Below are positions 28,427 through 36,965 of a stretch of 64,000 nucleotides of DNA, piece after piece (position 1 is the first letter of the stretch; the number at the start of each line of letters is the position of its first letter). The DNA is taken from NCBI RefSeq assembly GCF_003205835.1, contig NZ_CP029773.1:1520501-1584500 (forward strand), given 5' to 3'. The stretch is from Stenotrophomonas maltophilia. Lineage in GTDB: Bacteria; Pseudomonadota; Gammaproteobacteria; Xanthomonadales; Xanthomonadaceae. A program made the translations under genes and the position numbers. The notes beneath the pieces were generated by a model that saw only the letters and a list, made by a program, of their open reading frames with translations, was not told the origin of the DNA and did not search any database.

Positions 28427-28501
28427 GGGCGGTTAGCTCAGCGGTAGAGCACTACCTTGACATGGTAGGGGTCACAGGTTCGAACCCTGTACCGCCCACC
28501 A
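28427..28501 (+). tRNA. tRNA-Val (GAC), copy 1
   Basis: Cloverleaf of 75 nt with encoded CCA. The acceptor GGGCGGT pairs with ACCGCCC. The anticodon loop TTGACAT between CTACC and GGTAG gives GAC. It is identical to the second copy at 28600. Confidence 0.97.
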
Positions 28502-28537
28502 CGAAGTCCCTGGAAGGGGGCTGTCGTGAACTGCAAA

Positions 28538-28561
28538 GCCCGGCCCTGGCGCCGGGTTTTT
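28538..28561 (+). terminator. Terminator between the tRNA-Val genes
   Basis: CCCGGC, a 6-base loop, and GCCGGG are followed by TTTTT. Confidence 0.75.
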
Positions 28562-28599
28562 ACGTAGCAAGGCCAGCTTTCGGGCGGCAAGAACAAGAT

Positions 28600-28674
28600 G
28601 GGCGGTTAGCTCAGCGGTAGAGCACTACCTTGACATGGTAGGGGTCACAGGTTCGAACCCTGTACCGCCCACCA
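28600..28674 (+). tRNA. tRNA-Val (GAC), copy 2
   Basis: Identical to the copy at 28427, including the CCA end, and separated from it by 98 bp. The intervening sequence differs from the flanks, so this is a tandem duplication of the tRNA itself. Confidence 0.97.
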
Positions 28675-28717
28675 CCTGGCTCCCGGCATTGCCGGTGCAG
28701 CGGTGGATCACGATGGA

Positions 28718-28742
28718 AGCCGGCCCTGGGCCGGCTTTTTTC
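28718..28742 (+). terminator. Terminator after tRNA-Val copy 2
   Basis: AGCCGGCCC and GGGCCGGCT form the stem, followed by a six-T run. Confidence 0.85.
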
Positions 28743-28770
28743 GTTTGCGCCGGTGGGCTGCAGCCAGCGG

Positions 28771-29103
28771 TCAGCGTTGGGCGACCCATTCGTCGATGCT
28801 GATCATGCGCTGCATCCGCCAGTGCCCATCCACGCGTTCCCAGACCTGCGCGAAGCGCGTCGAGCCGGTATGCCGCTGCGGGGCGCCGGCCTGCAGGGGC
28901 TGGTTGCCCACGCGCAGGACGCGATCCTGACGCAGCCGGTACAGCTGCAGGGTTGCCGGGTCCGCTTTCCGATCCGGCATCGGTGATGTTTCTGCCTGCC
29001 CAGCGTCGGCCTGCAGGATCTGGCTGCGCAGGGGGGCATCCCCGGCGTCGGTATCGCGGCCGAACAGACCAGCGCACAGCAGCAGCAGGGCAAGCATCGG
29101 CAT
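28771..29103 (-). CDS. Small secreted hypothetical protein
   Basis: Hypothetical protein of 110 residues with an N-terminal hydrophobic segment (MPMLALLLLCAGLFG) that could be a signal peptide. The rest is hydrophilic, and the C-terminal part STRFAQVWERVDGHWRMQRM resembles the last strands of DUF4440/SnoaL-like (NTF2-fold) proteins. The normal N-terminal half of that fold is missing, so this may be a truncated relic. A GGAG lies about 8 bases upstream of the start. The Cys within LLLLC is not a good lipobox. Third in a run of minus-strand genes for exported proteins; function unknown. Confidence 0.55.
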   Translation of the reverse strand: MPMLALLLLCAGLFGRDTDAGDAPLRSQILQADAGQAETSPMPDRKADPATLQLYRLRQDRVLRVGNQPLQAGAPQRHTGSTRFAQVWERVDGHWRMQRMISIDEWVAQR

Positions 29104-29362
29104 GGCACGGTGCTCCGGAGAAGGGAGTCCAGCGTGGCACTGCCCCCTGCAGTGTGAAACCGGTATGCGACGAAAGCCGCTAAAGCGCGCGCCAAGACGC
29201 TCGGGGAAGGATGAATCCGGGGCCGGAAGTGCCGGGCCGCCCCTGGGGGCGACCCGGCGCGGTGCCCCATGTGCGGGTGGGCACCGATCATCGCCGCAGG
29301 ACTGGATCAGCGCTGCGGCGCCTGCAGCAGGTCAGCGGGACCGACCTGTGGCGCGGCTTCGA

Positions 29363-29551
29363 TTACAGCGGATCACAGCACAGCACCTGGCCAGGCTTGC
29401 CCGAGTTGCCGAACGGGCAGCTCGGATGCGGTTCGCAACCGGGCGCATAGCCGGTCTTGGGGGCGACGGCGAAGGCCTGGCTGGCACCGAAGGCCATGGC
29501 CGCGACAACGACGATACCGGCGACGGACGAAAGCACTTTCTTTCCGATCAT
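29363..29551 (-). CDS. Small secreted four-cysteine peptide
   Basis: Protein of 62 residues. The first 28 form a clear signal peptide (MIGKKVLSSVAGIVVVAAMA then AxA-type ASQAFA). The mature part is about 34 residues, rich in Gly and Pro, with four cysteines: GCEPHPSC and VLCCDPL. An unusually strong ribosome site (AAGGAGAT) precedes the ATG, suggesting high expression. It lies 113 bp downstream of, and on the same strand as, a thioredoxin-like membrane protein gene. I do not recognise the family. A disulfide-bonded secreted peptide is the simplest reading; peptide modification is possible but unproven. Confidence 0.65.
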   Translation of the reverse strand: MIGKKVLSSVAGIVVVAAMAFGASQAFAVAPKTGYAPGCEPHPSCPFGNSGKPGQVLCCDPL

Positions 29552-29664
29552 GTGTATCTCCTTGGTTGGCGTTGTGGTGTTGCAGTTGCCGAAGGCACCG
29601 GAGTGCCGGTTGTGGCGCGGATGCGGTGAACGATGACGTGCGCGCCGATGTGGCGCGCGGCATA

Positions 29665-30234
29665 TCAGGGCAGGGCGGGGGCTGGCGCCAGTGAGTTCAT
29701 GGCGGCGCGCACCACCTGCTCATCGAGCTGGCCTACATGCTTGTAGGTCACGCTGCCATCGGGGGCCAGCACCATCAGCATCGGCGTGACCGTGGCGCGG
29801 TAGCGCCTGGACGCATCGCCTTCGCTGTCGATGGCGATCGGAAACTGCAATGCATGCCTTCCGGCGTAGTCGGCCAGTTGGTCGTAAGGGGGCAGTCCCA
29901 CACCGATCAGTTCACCGCGGCCGCGCGCCGCTGCGATCTGTTGCAGCTGCGGCATCGAGGCCAGGCAGTAGCGGCAGGTGGTGGAAAAGAAGTACAGGAT
30001 CTGAGGTACGTCGCGCGCGCCGCCGATATCGACGTGGGTGTGCCGGGTCGTGCGCAGCGCCAGTGCGTCCGGGCGGCTGCCCAGGTCGAGGCCGTGCGCT
30101 TCCAGCCGCATGTTCTGCAGTTGGGCAGCCATCTGCGCGTTGATCTGCCGGAGCTGGTGGTTCTGCCATCCCAGCACGACGATCAGTGCGGACAGCAGCA
30201 GAGCGACAACGGGGAACAGGACGCGCTTGAGCAT
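29665..30234 (-). CDS. Membrane-anchored thioredoxin-like (TlpA/redoxin) protein
   Basis: Protein of 189 residues. An N-terminal transmembrane anchor (VLFPVVALLLSALIVVLGW) is followed by a short coiled region. A thioredoxin-like domain begins near residue 75, with the active site TTCRYCLASMPQL (CxxC) and the cis-Pro segment VTPMLMVLAPDG. The topology puts the thiol domain in the periplasm, where it could reduce or form disulfides. The gene precedes a small secreted four-cysteine peptide, a likely but untested substrate. AAGGATGATCG provides the ribosome site. It is not a classical DsbE/CcmG, since no cytochrome biogenesis genes are near. Confidence 0.82.
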   Translation of the reverse strand: MLKRVLFPVVALLLSALIVVLGWQNHQLRQINAQMAAQLQNMRLEAHGLDLGSRPDALALRTTRHTHVDIGGARDVPQILYFFSTTCRYCLASMPQLQQIAAARGRGELIGVGLPPYDQLADYAGRHALQFPIAIDSEGDASRRYRATVTPMLMVLAPDGSVTYKHVGQLDEQVVRAAMNSLAPAPALP

Positions 30235-30396
30235 CGATCATCCTTGAACACAGCGTTGGGCCGAACATACCCGATCGGGCGCGCGGGTTGTTAAGGCGAT
30301 GTTGCCCGCACGTCCGCAGAGGCGCCGCCTGTACTAGAGTGTTGCCTGCGCGGTCAGGCACGCGCACCCTGCAACCATTACCAGGATCAAACACCG

Positions 30397-30537
30397 ATGA
30401 GCGAGCATGTTCCGGTTTCCCGGCCCAATCCCTTCCTCGAACTGCTGTTCGGCGGCAACATGCTGGAGGGTACCTTCAAGGCGGTGATCTGGGTGGCCCT
30501 GCTGGCGGCAGTGCTGGCGTGGACCACGTTCCGCTGA
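30397..30537 (+). CDS. Small single-pass membrane protein
   Basis: Open frame of 46 codons starting at 30397. It reads MSEHVPVSRPNPFLELLFGG, then NMLEGTFKAVIWVALLAAVL and AWTTFR. One hydrophobic helix (about residues 28-42) and a Pro-containing N-terminus suit a small inner-membrane protein. A weak ribosome site (CAGGA) lies 10 bases upstream. The gap on both sides holds no other gene, and composition looks coding. Function unknown. It could still be a chance frame. Confidence 0.5.
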   Translation: MSEHVPVSRPNPFLELLFGGNMLEGTFKAVIWVALLAAVLAWTTFR

Positions 30538-30582
30538 GTCTTCCCGCTGCCGCGCAGCACTGGCCGCGTTGCTGGCCTGCGC

Positions 30583-30867
30583 TCAGGCGCTGAAGGCCTG
30601 GCGCAGGCTGCGCAGGGTGGCCTGGCGATGTTCCTTCGCGCTCGCCTCGCCCATTTCCAGTTCCTGCAGGCGCAGCCCGACCAGGGTCATCGACAGCGCG
30701 TAGCCGCGTGCCGCGTCGGCGACGCGCGAAAGCCCGAGGGCGCGGCGGGCCAGTGCATTCACGTGCTCCAGATCGGGCATCAGGCCCAGGTAGGCGCGTT
30801 CGGCGCTGTCCAGGTCGGGAGCGCGCAGGATCGCGTGGGCTTCGGGAGTGGGGGAGACGGAGGCCAT
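30583..30867 (-). CDS. Hypothetical helical protein
   Basis: Predicted soluble protein of 94 residues, mostly alpha-helical (SAERAYLGLMPDLEHVNALA, LSRVADAARGYALSM, EHRQATLRSLRQAF). There is no signal, cysteine or recognised motif. It is on the same strand as the MipA-like gene that lies 31 bp upstream, so the two may be co-transcribed. I do not recognise the family. Confidence 0.6.
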   Translation of the reverse strand: MASVSPTPEAHAILRAPDLDSAERAYLGLMPDLEHVNALARRALGLSRVADAARGYALSMTLVGLRLQELEMGEASAKEHRQATLRSLRQAFSA

Positions 30868-30898
30868 GTGGGGGTCCTTGTCCGTTGCGGGCGCTCGA

Positions 30899-31666
30899 TC
30901 AGAACGAGCGCATCAGGGAAACGAAGGCCGACGTCTGCGTGCCGCGACGGGCCATCGGGCTGTCCTTTACTGCATTGCCAAACCACTGGTTGGCGACCAC
31001 ACCGGTCGCGCGCCACTTCGTGCCCAGCGGCGTACTGACCGCGATCTGCAGGCTTGGCGATGTCGCGCTGCCCGGGTTGTAGGCGGCAAGTCCCGAGCGC
31101 AGCGCTTCTTCGTCGGTGATGCCGTAGTAGTAATCCAGCAGGCGCGCACTGGAGTGCACCACGCCGACCTTGGGCACCCAGGTGAAGCGACCGGCCTGGA
31201 TCGGATAGCTGTAGTGCAGGCGTGATTCCATGCCACCTCCGTGCCCGGTGACCTCGCGCATCACACTGGCCTCGACGATGCCCCAGTCGGCGCTGTACTC
31301 GCCGTTGATGCCGGCCATGGCAGACATCTGCCGGCTGTGCAGGCGACGCAGCTGGGGATCGTTCACGTCGTCGGTCTTGAAGCGCAGCGTGTAGGGCGTG
31401 ACTGCGGCCGACAGGCGCAGGCCCTGGCCCTGGTACAGGTACATGCCCAGCGAGCCCGGGCTGGCGAAGAAGCGCTCGCCCTGCCAGGCAATGGAGGGGA
31501 CGACCAGCGGCTTGACGTCGTAGTGGGCATACGCACCCGAGGTCGCGCCGGCACTGATACCGGCCTGCACACCCGGGTTGCGGTCGGCGGCGTGGGTGAT
31601 CAACGGAAGGCCGATGGCAGCGGTGAACAGCAGCGGGCGCAGCAGAGTCGGGGACAGCGACGGCAT
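30899..31666 (-). CDS. MipA/OmpV family outer-membrane protein
   Basis: Outer-membrane beta-barrel protein of 255 residues with a signal peptide (LLRPLLFTAAIGLPLITHAA). Family features include YDVKPLVVPSIAWQGERFFA, GLRLSAAVTPYTLRF, LHYSYPIQAGRFTWVPKVGV and the C-terminal strand TSAFVSLMRSF with terminal Phe. E. coli MipA links transglycosylase MltA and PBP1B, but most family members are uncharacterised. It diverges from the two-component regulator at 31812. Direct repeats in the shared 145-bp gap suggest that regulator controls it. Confidence 0.87.
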   Translation of the reverse strand: MPSLSPTLLRPLLFTAAIGLPLITHAADRNPGVQAGISAGATSGAYAHYDVKPLVVPSIAWQGERFFASPGSLGMYLYQGQGLRLSAAVTPYTLRFKTDDVNDPQLRRLHSRQMSAMAGINGEYSADWGIVEASVMREVTGHGGGMESRLHYSYPIQAGRFTWVPKVGVVHSSARLLDYYYGITDEEALRSGLAAYNPGSATSPSLQIAVSTPLGTKWRATGVVANQWFGNAVKDSPMARRGTQTSAFVSLMRSF

Positions 31667-31710
31667 CGATCAGCCACTTTGCGGGGGATGGCTGTGCATG
31701 GTGCGGGCTC

Positions 31711-31732
31711 AACATTGTCAGAACATTGCGCT
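31711..31732. promoter_or_regulatory. Direct repeats, candidate response-regulator site
   Basis: AACATTG occurs at 31711-31717 and 31722-31728, spaced 11 bp start to start, one helical turn. OmpR/PhoB-type regulators typically bind such tandem half-sites. It sits between the MipA-like gene and the regulator gene; a further GGACAAT follows at 31734. Confidence 0.5.
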
Positions 31733-31811
31733 TGGACAATCCGCACGCGAAGGCGCCCAAACCCGGCGCCAGGCACTATGATCGGCACCGTTTCCGGTAG
31801 CCGAGCCTCTG

Positions 31812-32483
31812 ATGCGCATCCTCCTGGTCGAAGACGATCCTGATCTGTCCCGTGCCCTGCAATCGGGGCTGGAGCGGCAGGGCGTGGTGGCCGATGTGGT
31901 CGGCAGCCTGGCGGAGGCGGCCATCGCACTGCGCGAACCGGTGCACCAGTTGATGCTGCTCGACCGGCAGCTGCCCGATGGCGACGGCGCCGGTTTCGTT
32001 GCCACTGCGCGGGCGCTGCGCCCCAACCTGGCGGTGATCATGCTGACCGCCAAGGGCACGCTGTCGGACAAGGTCGAGGGGCTGGACGTCGGTGCCGATG
32101 ACTACCTGGTCAAGCCGGTCGCGATCGAGGAACTGATGGCGCGGATCCGCGCAGTTTCGCGGCGGCCCTCGGCGATGGTAACGCCGAGCCTGCATCTGGG
32201 CCGGCTGGAATTCGACTTCGAATCGCTGCAGGCGCAGGTGGAAGGCCAGCCGCTGGCGCTGCCCCGACGCCAGGTGCTGGTGCTGCAGGCGCTGGCGATG
32301 CGCCAGGGACGCACGGTCACCCGCAGCGCTCTGGAGGCGGCGGTGTACGGTTTTGATGATGAGATCCAGTCAAATGCGCTCGATGCGCACATTTCCAAGC
32401 TGCGCAAGGCGCTGCAGCAGGCCGGGGCCGGTGTGGAAATCCATGTGATCCGTGGCGTCGGCTACCTGCTGGCGGAGGCCTGA
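31812..32483 (+). CDS. OmpR/PhoP-family response regulator
   Basis: Response regulator of 223 residues. Receiver domain (1-120): acidic pair EDD near residue 8, phospho-acceptor Asp in LMLLDRQLPDGDG, Thr in MLTAKG, and Lys in LVKPVA. A winged-helix DNA-binding domain follows (about 130-220), ending RKALQQAGAGVEIHVIRGVG. It controls transcription after phosphorylation by the histidine kinase, which starts one base past its stop. The likely target is the divergent MipA-like gene, inferred from repeats in the shared promoter. The signal is unknown. Confidence 0.94.
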   Translation: MRILLVEDDPDLSRALQSGLERQGVVADVVGSLAEAAIALREPVHQLMLLDRQLPDGDGAGFVATARALRPNLAVIMLTAKGTLSDKVEGLDVGADDYLVKPVAIEELMARIRAVSRRPSAMVTPSLHLGRLEFDFESLQAQVEGQPLALPRRQVLVLQALAMRQGRTVTRSALEAAVYGFDDEIQSNALDAHISKLRKALQQAGAGVEIHVIRGVGYLLAEA

Positions 32484-32484
32484 G

Positions 32485-33837
32485 ATGGCGCGTCCGACAC
32501 GTCCGATCCGCTCCATCACGCTTGGGCTGGCCTGGCGATTGTTCCTGGCCCAGGCGTTCACCGTGCTGTTCGCGGTGGTCGCGCTGATCCTGACCTGGGG
32601 TGACAAGGATTCCTGGGGCATGGACATGTTCATGGCCGAGGCGGTGGCCAAGGCCGTGCACAGTGAGGGCGGCCGGCTGGTGCTGGATGAAGCACGCTGG
32701 CACAAGCTGGACGCGGGCGCGGGTGGCAACCTCTGGTTCGCGGCGGTCGATGACAAGGGCATGTGGCTGGAACGCGGCACCATTCCGGCAATCCACGCGC
32801 CGCTGCTGGCGAGGCTGCCGACGCTGGGGGCCACCGAACTCGGCTCACTGGTGCCGCCGTACCTCGACGTGGCGCGGGTGATGATCCGCAACGAGGACGG
32901 CCGCCGCATCACGGTGATGGTCGGGGGGGCGCCGAAGGGCGGGCTGCTGGATGGCGCGCTGATGGTGCTGCGCCTGATCGGCCTGTGGTTCTTCCTGCCG
33001 TTGATCGTGGTCACGCTGCTGGTGATGCCGACGGTGATCCACCGTGCGATGCGTGGCGTGCGCCGGTCCGCACAGCAGGCCAAGGAGCTGGACATCGGCC
33101 AGCCCGGCGCGCGGCTGGACGCGCAGCTGGTGTCGACCGAGGTCGCGCCGCTGGTGGAAGCCTTCAACGATGCCATCGACAAGGTGCAGCAGGGCTATGC
33201 GGCGCGTGACAAGTTCCTTGCCGACGCCGCGCATGAGCTGCGGGTACCGATCGCGGTGGTGCAGGCGCGCCTGTCGCAGTTGCCGCAGGGCGAGCTCAAG
33301 TCGCAGCTGCTGACCGACGTCGCACGCCTCGGCAACGTGGCCGAGCACCTGCTGGATCTGCAGCGGCTTGATCGCAATGTCGGCGCGCTGCAGCGGCTGG
33401 ACCTGGCGCTGCTGGTGCGTGAGGCGGCTGCCGATCTTGCCCCCCTGGTGGTCGGTGCCGGCTATGGCTTCGAAGTGGACGCCCCGGAGGCCCCGGTGTG
33501 GATCCACGGCGACAGCCTGGCGCTGGGGCGGGTCATCGCCAACCTGGTGCACAACGCCATCGTCCATGGCGGCGGGCGCGGCACCATCTGCGTGCGCCTG
33601 GACGCCCGTGGCCTGCTGGAAGTCAGCGATCAGGGCGCCGGTATTCCGGTCGGAGACCGCGAGGCCATCTTCGAGCCCTTCCATCGCCTGCGCGCGGCGG
33701 GCAGCGGCAGTGGCCTGGGCCTGCACCTGGTGAAGGAAATCGTGCAGCACCACGGCGGTTCGGTCAGTGTCGGCGAGGCGGCCGGCGGCGGTGCCAGCTT
33801 CCGGGTCAACTTCCATCGCGGTACCGTCCGGCGCTGA
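32485..33837 (+). CDS. Sensor histidine kinase
   Basis: Membrane histidine kinase of 450 residues. First transmembrane segment about residues 14-33 (GLAWRLFLAQAFTVLFAVVA); periplasmic sensor about 35-150; second transmembrane segment about 155-180 (LIGLWFFLPLIVVTLLVM). A HAMP-like linker leads to the H box (DKFLADAAHELRVPIAV), N box (NLVHNAIVHGG), G1 (SDQGAGIP) and G2 (GSGLGLHLVKEI). The start at 32485 has GGAGG 8 bases upstream. It forms a pair with the regulator immediately upstream. The sensed ligand cannot be told from the sequence. Confidence 0.94.
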   Translation: MARPTRPIRSITLGLAWRLFLAQAFTVLFAVVALILTWGDKDSWGMDMFMAEAVAKAVHSEGGRLVLDEARWHKLDAGAGGNLWFAAVDDKGMWLERGTIPAIHAPLLARLPTLGATELGSLVPPYLDVARVMIRNEDGRRITVMVGGAPKGGLLDGALMVLRLIGLWFFLPLIVVTLLVMPTVIHRAMRGVRRSAQQAKELDIGQPGARLDAQLVSTEVAPLVEAFNDAIDKVQQGYAARDKFLADAAHELRVPIAVVQARLSQLPQGELKSQLLTDVARLGNVAEHLLDLQRLDRNVGALQRLDLALLVREAAADLAPLVVGAGYGFEVDAPEAPVWIHGDSLALGRVIANLVHNAIVHGGGRGTICVRLDARGLLEVSDQGAGIPVGDREAIFEPFHRLRAAGSGSGLGLHLVKEIVQHHGGSVSVGEAAGGGASFRVNFHRGTVRR

Positions 33838-33896
33838 CATCCGCGCAGGGGAATTCCCGATAGGCAGCCTGATGCGCGCGACGGCAGGCTGTACGG

Positions 33897-36296
33897 GTGA
33901 TTTCCGAACGCGCTGCCTCACCACTGTTCGGCGCCGGTTGTGCCGCCGGGCTGGTACTGGGTGCATTGGCCTGCGTGCAGATGCCGATGCTGCTGCCACT
34001 CTGGCTGTGCGCACCGCTGGCGGTTGCCGGTGCCGTGGGCTGGCTGTGGCGTTGGCGTGGCCGAGCGTGGGCCGCCGCCCTGTTCGGGCTGGCGTGGGCG
34101 ACGCTGCACGGCCATTGGGCCCTGCACAATCCGCTTCCACCCGGTGCGCCGCCGCAGGAGGTGCGGGTCCAGGGAAGAGTGGCCGACCTTCCACGGAACG
34201 GCCCCGGCTACACGCGTTTCGTGTTGCACGTTGACGAGGCTGCGGCGCTGCCATCGCTCCGTGGCAGGCGCCTGCAGGTCACCTGGAACGACCCGTGGCG
34301 CGGCCCGACGCCACGCGCTGGCGAAGCTGGCCGGCATGCCGTTCGTGCGGGGGCATATTGGGACCTGTCGTTGCGCGTGCAGGCACCGCGCTCGAGGATC
34401 AATCCGGGCGGTTTCGATGGCGAGCGCCATGCCTTGCTGCGGGGTCTCTCAGGCAATGGCGTGGTACGCGATCCGGCGAGTGCGCGTGAGCTGCGCCCCG
34501 CGCAGGGCCTGCCGGCCTGGCGCGAGCGCAGCAGTGCAGCGATGGCCACACAGGTGGCACACCCTGCGTCGCGGTTCGTGCAGGCATTGGCACTGGGCGA
34601 TACCCGCGGATTGTCCGACAACGACTGGGAACACCTGCGCGCGCTGGGACTGACCCATCTGGTCGCCATTTCCGGTTTTCACGTGGGCGTTGTTGCAGGC
34701 TTCGGCGTGCTGCTGTGCCGCGTGTCGTGGTGGTTGCTGCCGCTGCTGGGGCGGTACTGGCCACGACCACAGGCGGCGGCGTGGGGCGCGGCGTTGGCTG
34801 CGGCCGTCTACGCCGTGGTGGCCGGTGGTGCACTGCCAACGGTGCGCGCAGCGCTGATGATCGGCCTGGTTGCACTGGCCCGGGCCGGACGCCGCCCGGT
34901 CGGTGCAGGGCAGGGGCTGGCCTTGGCCGCGGTGGTGATGCTGTTGCCGGCGCCGCTGTCGGTGCTGTCGGCCGGCTTCTGGCTCAGTTTCGGGGGCGTG
35001 TTGTGGCTGCTGTGGTGCCTGCCGCGGACCGGGCCGGAGGGCGTCGGCGGTGGCCTGCGTGGCTTCCTGGCCGCGCAGGGCGTGGCCAGCCTCGGCCTGC
35101 TGCCGCTCTGCGTGGCCCTGTTCGGTGGCACAGCGCGGTTGGGGCCGCTGGTCAATCTGCCGATCATTCCGTGGTGGACCCTGCTGGTAGTGCCGTTGTC
35201 GCTGCTGGGTACCGGCCTGCACGCGCTGCATGATGGCGCCGGGCGCTGGGCATGGCGCGTCGCCGCCTGGCTGTTCGAGCTCAGCTGGCAGGCCCTGCAG
35301 CCGTTGGCGCTGCACCCGCAGGCGATGTGGTGGCTGGCCGAGGCACCGCGCTGGGCGGTGCCGGCAGCGTTGCTGGGGGTGTTCTGGTGGCTGCTGCCGC
35401 GTGGCGCCGGCGGTGGCCTGGCCGGACTGCTGCTGTGCCTGCCGCTGCTGTGGCCGGCCCGGCATGCGCCCGCCGCAGGAGAGCTGGAGCTGCTGGTGCA
35501 CGATGTCGGCCAGGGCACCGCGGTGTTGTTGCGCACGGCGCGGCATGCACTCTGGTACGACGTCGGGCCGCCGGCCGGTGGGGATGGCAATGAGCGGATC
35601 CTGGTCCCGGCCCTGCGCGCGCTCGGGCAGGGGCCGCCCCATCAGGCGATGCTCAGCCATGACCACCTGGACCACACGGGCAGCCTGCCGAGCCTGAGAT
35701 GGCAGCTGCCCGGGCTGCAGCTGCTGGCGCCACCGGGCAGCACCATCGCCGGCGCTGCGCCCTGCCAGCAAGGGATGCAGTGGCAGTGGGACGGCGTTGA
35801 ATTCCAGGTCCTGCACCCGGCACCGGGCAGCCGCCAGGCCGAGAACGAGGACAGTTGCGTGCTGCGCGTCGCCAGCCGTCACGGCGTGGTCCTGCTGCCT
35901 GGCGATATCGGCCGCCCGGCCGAGCAGGCGCTGCTGCAGGCGTCTCCGGCAGCGCTGAAGGCGGATGTGGTGCTGGTGCCGCACCACGGCAGTGGCGGCA
36001 GCTCCAGCGCGCCGTGGGTGGCCGCCGTGGCGCCACGGCTGGCGGTGGTCTCGGCCGGGCACCGCAACCGCTTCGGGCACCCCCGCCAGGACGTGGTCCA
36101 GCGCTGGCAGGCGCAAGGGGCGGAAGTGCTGACCACGGCTGATTCCGGGGCGATCCGCATATGGCTTGGCGCACAAGGGCTGCAGCTGCGTGAACAGCGC
36201 ATCCACGCATCCCGGTGGTGGGATGCCGCTGGGCGGGCGCGGTCGGCTGCTATCCTATCGCCGATCGAACAAGCGGCCGTTGGGCCGGAGGGTTGA
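33897..36296 (+). CDS. comEC: DNA uptake channel protein ComEC/Rec2
   Basis: ComEC/Rec2 of 799 residues, the inner-membrane channel for single-stranded DNA in natural transformation. It has an N-terminal DUF4131-like region with two membrane helices, then a Competence domain with many helices (GLTHLVAISGFHVGVVAGFG is a family signature). A C-terminal metallo-beta-lactamase domain carries HDHLDHTG (HxHxDH), VVLLPGDIG and VPHHGSGGSS. It starts with GTG at 33897. With the pilus genes in this window it supports natural competence. The exbB homologue starts 3 bp after it. Confidence 0.94.
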   Translation: MISERAASPLFGAGCAAGLVLGALACVQMPMLLPLWLCAPLAVAGAVGWLWRWRGRAWAAALFGLAWATLHGHWALHNPLPPGAPPQEVRVQGRVADLPRNGPGYTRFVLHVDEAAALPSLRGRRLQVTWNDPWRGPTPRAGEAGRHAVRAGAYWDLSLRVQAPRSRINPGGFDGERHALLRGLSGNGVVRDPASARELRPAQGLPAWRERSSAAMATQVAHPASRFVQALALGDTRGLSDNDWEHLRALGLTHLVAISGFHVGVVAGFGVLLCRVSWWLLPLLGRYWPRPQAAAWGAALAAAVYAVVAGGALPTVRAALMIGLVALARAGRRPVGAGQGLALAAVVMLLPAPLSVLSAGFWLSFGGVLWLLWCLPRTGPEGVGGGLRGFLAAQGVASLGLLPLCVALFGGTARLGPLVNLPIIPWWTLLVVPLSLLGTGLHALHDGAGRWAWRVAAWLFELSWQALQPLALHPQAMWWLAEAPRWAVPAALLGVFWWLLPRGAGGGLAGLLLCLPLLWPARHAPAAGELELLVHDVGQGTAVLLRTARHALWYDVGPPAGGDGNERILVPALRALGQGPPHQAMLSHDHLDHTGSLPSLRWQLPGLQLLAPPGSTIAGAAPCQQGMQWQWDGVEFQVLHPAPGSRQAENEDSCVLRVASRHGVVLLPGDIGRPAEQALLQASPAALKADVVLVPHHGSGGSSSAPWVAAVAPRLAVVSAGHRNRFGHPRQDVVQRWQAQGAEVLTTADSGAIRIWLGAQGLQLREQRIHASRWWDAAGRARSAAILSPIEQAAVGPEG

Positions 36297-36299
36297 AAC

Positions 36300-36962
36300 G
36301 TGTGGGAACTGGTCAAGGCCGGTGGCTGGCCGATGGTGCCGCTGCTGCTGTTGGGCGTACTGGCTTTGGCGATCATCCTGGAGCGTTTCTGGTCCCTGCG
36401 GCGGACTGAAGTGCTGCCGCCCGGCCTCGGCCAGGAAGTGCGCAACTGGGCCGCACGCGGCAAGCTTGACCCCGCCCACCTGCAGACCCTGCGGGCGAAC
36501 TCGCCGCTGGGCGCGCTGCTGGCCGCCGCGCTGGAAGCGCGCAACCGCCCGCGCGACCAGATCCGCGAGCGCATCGAAGACACCGGCCGTCACCTGGTAC
36601 ACCGCATGGAGCGTTTCCTCAACGCGCTGGGCACCATCGCCTCGGCCGGCCCGCTGCTGGGCCTGCTGGGTACCGTGATCGGCATGATCCAGATGTTCCT
36701 GGGCATCCTCGACCATGGCGTGGGCGATGTGAACCAGCTGGCCGGCGGCATCGGCAAGGCGCTGGTGTGCACCGCTACCGGCATGATCGTGGCGATCCCG
36801 GCGCTGATGTTCCATCGCTACTTCAAGGGCCGCATCCATGGCTACGTGGTGGAGATGGAGCAGGAAGCCAGCGCACTGCTGGATACGCTCGATGGCCGAC
36901 CCGGTGTGATGAACCCGACGCCGTCCGCGCGTTCGGCCAGCGCCGCTACGGCGAAGGCCTGA
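36300..36962 (+). CDS. exbB: ExbB/TolQ-type proton channel subunit
   Basis: MotA/TolQ/ExbB family protein of 220 residues, part of the inner-membrane motor that energises TonB-type transport. Three membrane segments are visible: WPMVPLLLLGVLALAIILER, ASAGPLLGLLGTVIGMIQMF and IGKALVCTATGMIVAIPALM. The family TVIGM and GKALxxTxxGM motifs are present. It begins with GTG at 36300, directly after comEC. The exbD homologue follows after 3 bp. In Xanthomonadaceae such pairs sit before msbA, so a role linked to LPS export or a dedicated TonB system is possible. Confidence 0.92.
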   Translation: MWELVKAGGWPMVPLLLLGVLALAIILERFWSLRRTEVLPPGLGQEVRNWAARGKLDPAHLQTLRANSPLGALLAAALEARNRPRDQIRERIEDTGRHLVHRMERFLNALGTIASAGPLLGLLGTVIGMIQMFLGILDHGVGDVNQLAGGIGKALVCTATGMIVAIPALMFHRYFKGRIHGYVVEMEQEASALLDTLDGRPGVMNPTPSARSASAATAKA

Positions 36963-36965
36963 TCG

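Noticed and set aside
34449..36206. Long antisense frame across comEC
   Set aside because: Low-complexity Gln/Arg/Pro-rich translation with no motif; comEC is intact on the other strand.
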